Shown here piece by piece: positions 25,545 to 33,654 of a stretch of DNA of 64,000 nucleotides. This stretch comes from Methanospirillum purgamenti (GTDB lineage Archaea > Halobacteriota > Methanomicrobia > Methanomicrobiales > Methanospirillaceae). Position 1 is the first letter of the stretch. Every line of letters begins with the position of its first letter. The stretch lies in NCBI RefSeq assembly GCF_018502485.1, contig NZ_CP075546.1; one strand, written 5' to 3'. The position numbers and the translations under genes are program-made. Below the pieces are notes generated by a model, which was not told where the DNA came from, did no database searches, and saw nothing but the letters and a program-made list of their open reading frames with translations.

Positions 25545-26550
25545 ACCAGGTTATGATGAGAAAAGAAGTTTATTATCAGAAAAAATTCCTCTCAATACCC
25601 CATATTCAATAATTATTACTCCATCTTCTTTATGCAATTTTCGATGTTTGTATTGTATACATTCATCAATTGAAAAAATTGAGGATTTATCTTTTAAAAA
25701 AGAAAAATTAGACTGGGGAAGTTTTTTGAAAATATCTCAACAAATATTGGAGTTTCCTCAAAAAATTAAAGCTATTCATTTCCATGGATGGGGTGAGCCA
25801 CTATTAAATAAAAATGTATATCGTATGATAAAACATTTAAAGGAAAAAAAATGTGCTGAGAAAATTAATCTAATTACAAATGGGGTATTATTAAACCGGA
25901 AAAACTCTTTGGAGTTGATTGAATCTGGTGTAGATACGATTAAAATTTCTCTACAAGGAATTAATACCGAGAAATATTTTTTGACTAGCAATGTTGATGT
26001 CAATTTTGAAAACCTAATTAAGAATATTGAATATTTATATCTGAATAAAAAAAATTGTGAAATATATGTCAAAATTGCTGATATCTCCCTAGATAAAAAT
26101 CAAGAAGATGCTTTTTTTAAAATATTTGAAAATATAACTGATCGTATGTTTATTGAATTTATTAGGCCTGTGAGAAATAATTGTTCTAATGACAAAATGG
26201 AGGTTATTGAGAAAAGCATTAATATGTATGGGGATCCCATTCCTCCTTTCTTGGTATGCCCGTTACCTTTTTACATGCTACATATTACTTCTTCAGGTGA
26301 TGTTTTACCTTGTTGTAATTATTTAGACCCCGTTTCTCTTGGAAATATTAAAGAAAAATCATTAAAAGAAATTTGGGAGAGTCAAAAAAGGAATGAATTT
26401 TTAACGATGCTTTTAACAAAAAAGAAAAATTTACAAGATGATTATCCCATTTGTAATGGTTGTAATATTCACTTAAATAACATGAGATATGAGGATGAAC
26501 TAGATAGCAAATCTGTAATTCTATTAAAAAAATTTGAAATTAAATATTAA
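25495..26550 (+). CDS. Radical SAM/SPASM protein (fourth of four)
   Basis: 351 residues from ATG 25495; a later start near 25540 would remove most of the overlap with the preceding gene. The motif SSLCNFRCLYCIHSS is at about 45-59 and the SPASM part shows SSGDVLPCCNYLDP, SLGNIKEKSLKEIW and CNGCNIHLNN. The gene is much more AT-rich than its neighbours (long A and T runs), pointing to separate acquisition or relaxed composition. It matches the third radical SAM protein in layout. Confidence 0.86.
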   Translation: MEYRKKLEGILLTSIIKPGYDEKRSLLSEKIPLNTPYSIIITPSSLCNFRCLYCIHSSIEKIEDLSFKKEKLDWGSFLKISQQILEFPQKIKAIHFHGWGEPLLNKNVYRMIKHLKEKKCAEKINLITNGVLLNRKNSLELIESGVDTIKISLQGINTEKYFLTSNVDVNFENLIKNIEYLYLNKKNCEIYVKIADISLDKNQEDAFFKIFENITDRMFIEFIRPVRNNCSNDKMEVIEKSINMYGDPIPPFLVCPLPFYMLHITSSGDVLPCCNYLDPVSLGNIKEKSLKEIWESQKRNEFLTMLLTKKKNLQDDYPICNGCNIHLNNMRYEDELDSKSVILLKKFEIKY

Positions 26551-26599
26551 TTAAAAGAATAATAAAATATAATGTAATTATTAATACGGACAAACCTGA

Positions 26600-27586
26600 A
26601 TGGACACAAATAAGCCTCTTGTTTCAGTTGGAATTCCTACGTTCAATAGGCCACAACAACTTAAAAGAACTATTGAGTGTATTATTGGCCAAACTTATAA
26701 GAAAATTGAAATAATAATTTCTGATAATTGTTCTCCAGATCATGAAGTTACTGAAATAGTCAATAATTATTTGATCTTGGACTCAAGAATCAGATTTATT
26801 AAACAGCCAGAAAATAAAGGGGCAAGTTTTAATGCTTCTTTTGTGTTAAAGGAATCATCTGGAGAATATTTTATGTGGGCAGCTGATGATGATGAATGGT
26901 ATCCTGACTATATCGAGAAATGTATGGAAATTTTGTTATCTGATCGATCTATTCGTCTTTGCTCAACAGAGATTATTGTTGTTTCTGATTTAATCCAACA
27001 TGATGAAACTTTATGGATAAGTGGCGAATCAACATCAAATAATTCCATTTTGACTCCATATTGGTTAATTCGCGAAGATCTTCTAACTTTCGGTCTAAAA
27101 CGAATTAAACGAGTCAAAAAGTATATACTCAATGCTGGAACTGATACGTGTTTCTATGGCATTTTTCATTTACAAACATTAAGGGATATTTTTTTTAATT
27201 CCTCATTTCAATCAGATAAATATGGTGCAGATCGCTTTTTAATTGCCCGTTTTCAATTATTGTATCCTGTATATCGAATCCAAATGCCCCTTTTTATTTA
27301 TCACCATGGATTTGGAGTAAGTTCAGGAAATGCACTAAATATGAATAATAAATTCTCTAACTGGCAATACTATGGCCTTCGGATCAACCCACTCCTCACC
27401 GCATACCTCAACATGATCATCGACTCCCTCTCCTGGCAGGTCTCAATCACAGATCATATCCGGGTCATCGGATATTACTTAGCCCGGATGGCGAAGGCGA
27501 AGATTATGCGATATACGATGAAAACCCCGTTTTTCGGAACCCCTCTGTATGATTATAAGCCTCCGGAATACCCGAAACGGGAATAA
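26600..27586 (+). CDS. Glycosyltransferase family 2
   Basis: 328 residues. The GT-A opening VSVGIPTFNRPQQLKRTI, IEIIISDNCSPDHEV and the WAADDDEWYPDY acidic motif for metal and nucleotide-sugar are all present. Base composition changes sharply at about 27365: the first 255 codons are AT-rich, the last 70 use C/G-ending codons (CTCACCGCATACCTCAACAT). The 3' end therefore looks as if it came from a different gene copy by recombination, with the frame kept. Confidence 0.87.
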   Translation: MDTNKPLVSVGIPTFNRPQQLKRTIECIIGQTYKKIEIIISDNCSPDHEVTEIVNNYLILDSRIRFIKQPENKGASFNASFVLKESSGEYFMWAADDDEWYPDYIEKCMEILLSDRSIRLCSTEIIVVSDLIQHDETLWISGESTSNNSILTPYWLIREDLLTFGLKRIKRVKKYILNAGTDTCFYGIFHLQTLRDIFFNSSFQSDKYGADRFLIARFQLLYPVYRIQMPLFIYHHGFGVSSGNALNMNNKFSNWQYYGLRINPLLTAYLNMIIDSLSWQVSITDHIRVIGYYLARMAKAKIMRYTMKTPFFGTPLYDYKPPEYPKRE

Positions 27587-28186
27587 CAATATTAATGTCC
27601 TATTTTCCTCGATGATATCCGATAATTTCCTAATTAACGATACCGATGGTTCAAATTCATGGATTATTGTTATCATATCTCCTGTTTTCTTGTCGGCTAT
27701 GAGAACTACATTTACGATGTTACGATTTATCGATAAGTAATACGATCCGATTTCAATAGCGGGTCAGAAAGCCAGGATCTCAGGGTTGGCGATATAAATT
27801 ATGGACCCAGGAAATGAGTAATAGCGTGCCGCCATATGTCTGCCATACATTGAGTAATTGATGAATAAAGCAATATATGCAGGTTTTGACCCTGGCAGAT
27901 CCATCTCAATCAAATAAGGATCTAAATCGGGCGTTAAATTTAAAAATAACCTAAATTTGGAGCATTTGAGTGAGGGGCATCACAGATGAATTCCAGCCTG
28001 GAGTCTAAAATCCACGAAATCGGCCTTTTTTAAAATATTCGGCGAAATGAGGAAATTGCAGGGATTTTCACAGTTAACATACCTCTTCCTTGGCCATACA
28101 CCGGTCCCCGGCAAAGATATGGACCCATCGCTTCAGATTCGAAATCCCTGACAATTCAGGAGAAAAAATATAACGAAGAAGTTGTC
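27587..28186. other. Gene-free decay region with remnants
   Basis: 600 bp without an intact gene. On the minus strand, 27605-27780 can be read as PAIEIGSYYLSINRNIVNVV and IADKKTGDMITIIHEFEP, possibly a lost coding sequence of unknown family. At 28077-28150 the minus strand reads SPELSGISNLKRW and FAGDRCMAKEEV, a fragment of the same nuclease C-terminus that is seen at 29350. The rest shows nothing I recognise. Confidence 0.5.
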
Positions 28187-29200
28187 CCTGCCTGAAGTCA
28201 ACAGCCGGTTTCTGAACCACTCTCTTTCGGGTATACTATATAGGAGATCTACCTATAACATACGGATTATCCTGATGAATGATTCAGATCACCCATACAA
28301 ACGATTATTCAGTCATCCTGAGATGATTGCTGATCTGGTCAGGGGGTTTTTGGATCCCCGCCTTGCAGCAGATTGTGACTTTTCCAGACTTGAGCGTTGT
28401 AATGGAAGTTATGTCACTGACGACCTGAGGGAACGAGAGGATGACATCATCTGGAGAATTGGATATGGGGACAGAACTCTTATTTTATATCTGCTAATAG
28501 AGTTTCAGTCCAGACCCGATCATACCATGCCGGTTCGGGTGATGTCATACATGGCTCTCCTCTGGCAGGACCTCATCCGCACCGGAGTGATAGTTCCATC
28601 TGATAGCCTTCCGGGAATCATCCCGATCGTCCTGTATAATGGCGAACAGCCATGGTCTGTACCCTGTGATATCAAAGAGACGATCATGATGCCGGGCCCT
28701 GTCAGTCTTTTCATCCCATCGGTACCCTACCTCCTGATAGATGAACTACGCTTATCTGTGCATCACCTTATGGAAGTCAGAAACCTGGCAGCATGTTTAT
28801 TTGGCCTGGAGCAGTCATCCGGCCCGATGGAACTGCTTGAACTGGGGGAGAACCTGAATCGATGGATGGAAACGGACCCGAATCTTGAGTCGATGAGAAG
28901 AGATTTCTCTCTCTATTTTGAGAGTACTTTAAAGAGGGATGAAGAGAGAACTATATCTAATCCATTCCAGGGAGGCAATATGTTAGCTGAAAGAGTGAAT
29001 AAATGGATTGCTGAATATAAGGCAGAAGGAAAAGCTGAAGGAAAAGCGGAAGGTATAGCGGAAGAGAGAGCTTCACTGTTAAAACGCATGAAAAAGGCAG
29101 GGCTTTCGATTGCTGAGATCGCTCATATTACCGGGCTTCCTGAAGATGAGATCCGCCATTATATCTGATGGGCAGGTTATTCGGAGATCCTTTCAGCATC
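28187..29200 (+). repeat. Direct repeat copy 1 (Rpn nuclease gene and its upstream region)
   Basis: About 1.01 kb that recurs at 30582-31607 with only scattered base changes and one 12-bp in-frame indel near the 3' end of the gene. It begins at CCTGCCTGAAGTCAACAGCC and ends at GGAGATCCTTTCAGCATC. The shared upstream part contains GGTATACTATATAGGAG, a good TATA candidate. The two copies could recombine and delete the 1.4 kb between them. Confidence 0.9.
28275..29168 (+). CDS. Rpn-family recombination-promoting nuclease / putative transposase (copy 1)
   Basis: 297 residues from ATG 28275; the open frame extends to a TTG at 28182 but that part looks like promoter DNA. MNDSDHPYKRLFSHPEMI, RERED-DIIWRI, YLLIEFQSRPDH and IIPIVLYNGEQPW match the Rpn (transposase_31, PD-(D/E)XK) family, with the D and E-x-Q of the nuclease core. 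Short EGKAEG repeats lead to a helix-turn-helix-like end (SIAEIAHITGLPEDEI). E. coli Rpn proteins raise recombination and are toxic nucleases; here the role is inferred from family. Confidence 0.87.
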   Translation: MNDSDHPYKRLFSHPEMIADLVRGFLDPRLAADCDFSRLERCNGSYVTDDLREREDDIIWRIGYGDRTLILYLLIEFQSRPDHTMPVRVMSYMALLWQDLIRTGVIVPSDSLPGIIPIVLYNGEQPWSVPCDIKETIMMPGPVSLFIPSVPYLLIDELRLSVHHLMEVRNLAACLFGLEQSSGPMELLELGENLNRWMETDPNLESMRRDFSLYFESTLKRDEERTISNPFQGGNMLAERVNKWIAEYKAEGKAEGKAEGIAEERASLLKRMKKAGLSIAEIAHITGLPEDEIRHYI

Positions 29201-29349
29201 CTTTTTTCTTGAATAATTATTTTAATAATCTCTATTTCGTTCTGCACTATGAACACAGGGATTTTTCCAGGCCATAGTGCTGTCTTTCCGGATGTTAACC
29301 AAATCTTCTTTAGACAGTAGCGAAAACCCCCCTTCATCTCCAATCAGGT

Positions 29350-29690
29350 TCATACCTCTTCCATGGCCACACACCGGTCCCCGGCAAAAACCTGCATCCA
29401 TCGCTTCAGATTCTGAATCCCGGACAGTTCCGGTGAGGAGACACACCAGTTGACTTGTTCCCTCCCGGCCCGTGCCACCTGTTCAATTCGCGTCGGAGAT
29501 GCATCAGCCATCTTCAGTTACTTCAGTTCAAACACTGCATAATAACCCGGGTGCCAGGGATCCCGTTTCAGAAGAGCGTAATTGATATACCGTCATTCAC
29601 TTCATACTCGGACCTGACCAGGGAGAGATTACTCATAGTCGCATGGGTGAAGAGGGCAATAATATATCTAAATCCGTCCAACTAGTAATT
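29350..29690 (-). pseudogene. Remnant of AAA-ATPase-like/PD-(D/E)XK nuclease C-terminus
   Basis: Read on the minus strand, broken frames give SNLSLVRSEYEVNDG, then ALLKRDPWHPGYYAVFELK followed by a stop and LKMADASP, and finally SPELSGIQNLKRWMQVFAGD. The D...E-L-K pattern is the nuclease core of the DUF1703 type seen in the 580-residue protein at 6990. At least one frameshift and one nonsense codon are present. It probably lost its ATPase half. Confidence 0.65.
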
Positions 29691-29739
29691 ATCGCATCCT
29701 GACAGTAAATAACTGATAACACCCTGATTACTTGTGATC

Positions 29740-30124
29740 ATATGACTGGTGAGGTTGATGAACAGTTTAAACAGGCACAATTTGATATTACTGCAGGTTA
29801 TACCCTGGCTGAATCAACTACCCGCCAATATGCCGTTTTTTCCGTCATCAAGACATTGAAAAAGCACTAAAGGGATTGTACCTGAAAAAGTTTAAAGAGG
29901 CACCTCAAAGACACACTCATTGGTTACACTTGCGGGAAGACTTACTATACCAATCCCAAAAACCATCTGTGGAACCATTCAGTTGTTGAATACTGCATCT
30001 GTTACTGTCCGATATCCTCCATCTGGATGAATTGGTGAAGATATATAGTTATGAGAGGGTGTGTGATATCCTGAAAAGAAGTGAGGAAGTACTTGATTGG
30101 ACCTTGAAACAGTGCAAGAAGTGA
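29740..30124 (+). pseudogene. HEPN-domain protein, frameshifted
   Basis: The start reads EQFKQAQFDITAGYTLAES and the following frame DIEKALKGLYLKKFKEAP, the centre of a HEPN domain, after a frame change near 29845. Further shifts occur before YSYERVCDILKRSEEVLDW and the end TLKQCKK, with the stop at 30122-30124. The 3' end overlaps the MNT nucleotidyltransferase gene, the normal layout of a HEPN-MNT toxin-antitoxin pair. The HEPN toxin should be dead. Confidence 0.7.
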
Positions 30125-30432
30125 TCAGTTTTTTCATGGAGAAACTGGAGCAATCTGGAATAACCATCGATGCGATAATTCTATTTGGATCATATGCCCG
30201 AAATCATCAGACTATGTTTAGTGATATTGACCTTGCAGTCATCTCAAGACAATTTGCGGGAGTCAACATTCTTGACCGGGTGCCTATGATCTGTAAATAT
30301 GAGTGGGCAACAGTTGAGCGGTTTCATATCCCTTTGGATGTAATACTTCTAACATCTGAAGAGTATGAACAGGAGAACTCAATTCGGATGTCGTTTATTA
30401 GGCAGGGGATCCCGGTTTCCGCTTTAGCATGA
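30097..30432 (+). CDS. MNT-type minimal nucleotidyltransferase (antitoxin of HEPN-MNT)
   Basis: 111 residues from TTG 30097 (GTG 30112 is an alternative). The nucleotidyltransferase motif is complete: ILFGSYARNHQTMFSDIDLA holds GS followed ten residues later by DxD. A third acidic residue sits in IPLDVILL. MNT antitoxins AMPylate their HEPN partner. Here the partner is a pseudogene, so this is an orphan that has stayed open. Confidence 0.85.
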   Translation: MDLETVQEVISFFMEKLEQSGITIDAIILFGSYARNHQTMFSDIDLAVISRQFAGVNILDRVPMICKYEWATVERFHIPLDVILLTSEEYEQENSIRMSFIRQGIPVSALA

Positions 30433-30581
30433 ACTATTTATCGAGGATCTCTTTCAGATGAACTACCCATCTGGATAAGATTAGAGCAGTTTTTTGCCTT
30501 TCTGACAAGGGTTATCTGAAAAACCCCCTCCAGCAGACCAATGTAAAAGTTCCGTTGGGAAGATTTGCTGGCCTATAGCTT
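30433..30581. other. Short spacer before Rpn copy 2
   Basis: 149 bp without a gene. I see no clear repeat or promoter; the Rpn repeat with its own TATA candidate begins at 30582. Confidence 0.4.
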
Positions 30582-31607
30582 CCTGCCTGAAGTCAACAGC
30601 CGGTTTCTGAACCACTCTCTTTCGGGTATACTATATAGGAGATCTACCTATAACATACGGATTATTCTGATGAATGATTCAGATCACCCATACAAACGAT
30701 TATTCAGTCATCCTGAGATGATTGCTGATCTGGTCAGGGGGTTTTTGGATCCCCGACTTGCAGCAGATTGTGACTTTACCAGACTTGAGCGTTGTAATGG
30801 AAGTTATGTCACTGACGACCTGAGGGAACGAGAGGATGACATCATCTGGAGAATTGGATATGGAGACAGAACTCTTATTTTATATCTGATCATAGAGTTT
30901 CAGTCCAGACCCGATCATACCATGCCGGTTCGGGTGATGTCATACATGGCTCTCCTCTGGCAGGATCTCATCCGCACAGGAGTTATTGTGCCATCTGATA
31001 GCCTTCCGGGAATCATCCCGATCGTCCTGTATAATGGCGAACAGCCATGGTCTGTACCCTGTGATATCAAAGAGACGATCATGATGCCGGGCCCTGTCAG
31101 TCTTTTCATCCCATCGGTACCCTACCTCCTGATAGATGAACTACGCTTATCTGTGCATCACCTTATGGAAGTCAGAAACCTGGCAGCATGTTTATTTGGC
31201 CTGGAGCAGTCATCCGGCCCGATGGAACTGTTTGAACTGGGGGAGAACCTGAATCGATGGATGGAGACAGACCCGAATCTTGAGTCGATGAGAAGAGATT
31301 TTTCTCTCTATTTTGAGAGTACTTTAAAGAGGGATGAAGAGAGAACTATAACTAATCCATTCCAGGGAGGCAATATGTTAGCTGAAAGAGTGAATAAATG
31401 GATTGCTGAATATAAGGCAGAAGGAAAAGCAGAAGGCATGGCTGAAGGCATGCAGGCAGGAAAACAGGAAGAGAGAGCTTCACTGTTAAAACGCATGAAA
31501 AAGGCAGGGCTTTCGATTGCTGAGATCGCTCATATTACCGGGCTTCCTGAAGATGAGATCCGCCATTATATCTGATGGGCAGGTTATTCGGAGATCCTTT
31601 CAGCATC
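30582..31607 (+). repeat. Direct repeat copy 2 (Rpn nuclease gene and its upstream region)
   Basis: Same unit as 28187-29200, 12 bp longer because of two extra codon pairs in the EGMAEGM linker. Identity extends about 90 bp upstream of the ATG and 35 bp past the stop, so the promoter was duplicated with the gene. No inverted terminal repeats or target duplications flank it. Confidence 0.9.
30670..31575 (+). CDS. Rpn-family recombination-promoting nuclease / putative transposase (copy 2)
   Basis: 301 residues from ATG 30670. Nearly identical to the copy at 28275 except for a few substitutions (TRLERC for SRLERC, YLIIEFQ for YLLIEFQ) and a longer linker (EGMAEGMQAGKQEERA). The PD-(D/E)XK core and the C-terminal SIAEIAHITGLPED are intact in both, so either could be active. 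Such high identity means a recent duplication or gene conversion. Confidence 0.87.
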   Translation: MNDSDHPYKRLFSHPEMIADLVRGFLDPRLAADCDFTRLERCNGSYVTDDLREREDDIIWRIGYGDRTLILYLIIEFQSRPDHTMPVRVMSYMALLWQDLIRTGVIVPSDSLPGIIPIVLYNGEQPWSVPCDIKETIMMPGPVSLFIPSVPYLLIDELRLSVHHLMEVRNLAACLFGLEQSSGPMELFELGENLNRWMETDPNLESMRRDFSLYFESTLKRDEERTITNPFQGGNMLAERVNKWIAEYKAEGKAEGMAEGMQAGKQEERASLLKRMKKAGLSIAEIAHITGLPEDEIRHYI

Positions 31608-31684
31608 ACTTTATTCCTGATTAGGTTGTGTTATTGTTACTCATCACTAAGGCACTACAAAAACAGGGATTATCTTGAAAAAAT

Positions 31685-33314
31685 GTAACTATTCAGTCGG
31701 CTTAGGCTAATGCAAGATTTTGAGAGAGTAACGACTCTCCACTAATATCTTTGGTTCTATTTGGTGACCATGGAAAATTATGAAATGCTGAAACAATTCC
31801 TTCAATAACATTAATTCCATTTTTTCTAATAGTTGAGATGTAACTTCTGATCAGAGCAATCGCACTGGCTGTATCGAAGCTTCTAAATCCACCTGATATT
31901 TTCATTTTTATCTTCATCATACGAATATCTCTCTCGGCCTGATTATTGTCGAATGGAACGAGAGGATCATTTATAAATCTCAACACACTCTCTTTCCACT
32001 CTTTTAGCCTTTCGAGTAAGTTTCGTACAAATCCCTTTTTCTTCCTGCCCCTTTTTACTTCATCTACAACCGGTGGAGGATTTTCATCCAGTCCTATCTG
32101 TATCAATTCATCGTATGACTCCATCAGACTGGTACGTATGATTGGAGGAATAGGAACCCCAACTCCATGAAATATCTCTTTGTTTTCTTTTGCCCCTAAT
32201 AATAACTCAATAAGATCATAAGGCCATTTTTGAGAGGTTTCTTCTTCAGCCCGGATGAGTTCTCGGATAATATGAGCACAACAAAAACTGTGTTCGCAGG
32301 AATAGGAAAGATAAGGACCCCAGAAATCATGAACACTAATCCCATGAAATTCAGGAAGGATTCCAATATTATCCATTCCTTCTTTACCTCTTTTTCTCTG
32401 AAGGGAATAATGAGTTAGGTTAGGAGTACAGGTCACATGAAGCCAATGAAGTTTTCCTTCTACTCTGACTCCAGTTTCATCATTATGAATTACTGGCTCA
32501 TTTTGAAGAATGTTTACAATATCATCCTTAAATGATTGTAATTTCTTCGCCAGATTGTGAGTTAAATTTACTATTGTTCCAGGACTAACAGAAAAACCAA
32601 AAAGATCTGAGCAGATTTCAGTTACTCGTTCATATGGGATTAATTGATGATGAGAAAGATAGGTCTGATAAGATTTGACTCTGGATCCATATTGAACTGG
32701 ATGTGTAACATCTTCGGGAAAATCCCCTGATGTTTTTAAACCACAATGAGGACAGCAGATAGTGAAAGACTGATGTTCTGTTAACTCGATTGTGGGAGGA
32801 GGGGGGGAGATCAAAAACCTGTCTTTTTTCAATACCGAGTATTTTTCCAGAAACAAGGCTATGTCCACATTTGGAGCATTCATGAGGTTTATGATATTCG
32901 ATATGATCTGGATGAGGACTCTGTCTTAAGGTTGTCCCTTTATGGCCGGGTTGACCTCCCGGATATTTCTTTCGAGAATCTGATTTATTTCGATTCTTTT
33001 TAGCATACCCATCAGAAGATGGTGGTTTTCCGCTATTTCGACTATTGAGGTTTAGCCTGGATTCGAGTTCTTTGACTCTGGATTCTAATTGATCAATTCT
33101 TTCATGTAGGTGAACAATATATGCAATTACTTCAGGAGGACATTCAAGTATTTTGGCTTTGAGTTCTTCTGGAAAGTCCATTTGATAATTTAACGTTAAT
33201 AGTCATTATAAAAAGATCTTTCGGTAAAAATGAATTTTTAGAAGAAGAGGACTAATATTTGAGTAGATTTTCAGATGGACGGGATAAGGGCGCTGAGACC
33301 GGCTGAATAGTTAC
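31685..33314 (-). mobile_element. IS66-family insertion sequence
   Basis: 1630 bp bounded by 16-bp inverted repeats with one mismatch: GTAACTATTCAGTCGG (31685-31700) and its partner CCGGCTGAATAGTTAC (33299-33314). It contains only the tnpC-type transposase, without the small tnpA and tnpB genes of classical IS66. The 8-bp flanks (GAAAAAAT and GGTTTTTT) are not a direct duplication, so the target may have been altered. The right end lies against a truncated open frame. Confidence 0.82.
31702..33181 (-). pseudogene. IS66 transposase (tnpC type), frameshifted at a seven-C run
   Basis: The N-terminal part (from 33181) has a coiled coil of about 30 residues (LHERIDQLESRVKELESRLN), the NSGKPPSSDGY motif and a CxxC zinc finger (HECSKCGH). 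The C-terminal part, one frame over, holds ICCPHCG, the DDE core (EPVIHNDETGVRVEGK, DFWGPYLSY, PFDNNQAERDIRMMK). The frame breaks at a run of seven G on the plus strand (32801-32807): with six, FDLPPPPTIEL would read through. Programmed frameshifting or a sequence error could restore about 492 residues; otherwise it is a pseudogene. Confidence 0.85.
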
Positions 33315-33316
33315 GG

Positions 33317-33481
33317 TTTTTTGAGAAAAATGAAGCACTGAATGTTTTAGAAAAAGAGGATAATATAAAAGATGATTTTTTAACAATGATAATACCCGTT
33401 GATCCAGAAACGTCATGGGGACGGCAAATGGTTCCACCTTCGGTTAACTATTTCAAAGGAAAAAAAGTATGGAATTTTTGA
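33317..33481 (+). other. Truncated open frame behind the IS66 right end
   Basis: 54 codons open from the IS edge to a TGA at 33479-33481: FFEKNEALNVLEKED, then MIIPVDPETSWGRQMVPP and NYFKGKKVWNF. It has no start of its own. The composition looks protein-like, so the IS66 element may have cut off the 5' part of a gene that is no longer found on the other side. The family is not recognised. The following 170 bp (to 33654) hold no gene. Confidence 0.45.
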
Positions 33482-33654
33482 GAACACGCAGTCACATTAC
33501 TGGAATACCCGGGAAATTAGTGCTATCAGAAATTTTCTGATTTCGGTAAAATAAATAAATTTTTTCAGTTATAACTCGAGTAACATCCTAACATATATAA
33601 TGTTCATAGCCAAATCAAACCAAGCGAATGAATAATATCTGATGGTTGATCTGA

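Noticed and set aside
16657..26550. RiPP (modified peptide) gene cluster
   Set aside because: No small precursor frame with a leader-like sequence was found in the gaps (the largest are 121 and 49 bp), and the accompanying enzymes are glycan-type.
27479..27676. Minus-strand frame starting MITIIHEFEP as a real gene
   Set aside because: Its second half runs antisense through the end of the GT2 gene; only the part beyond 27605 looks like a possible old coding remnant.
28182..28274. Longer N-terminus for the Rpn proteins from TTG 28182 (and 30565)
   Set aside because: This stretch holds a TATA-like ACTATATAGG and the family consensus begins at MNDSDHPYKRLF; the two copies also differ in frame-start context.
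31677..33322. 8-bp target duplication for the IS66 element
   Set aside because: The flanks GAAAAAAT and GGTTTTTT are not direct copies; similarity is only A/T richness.
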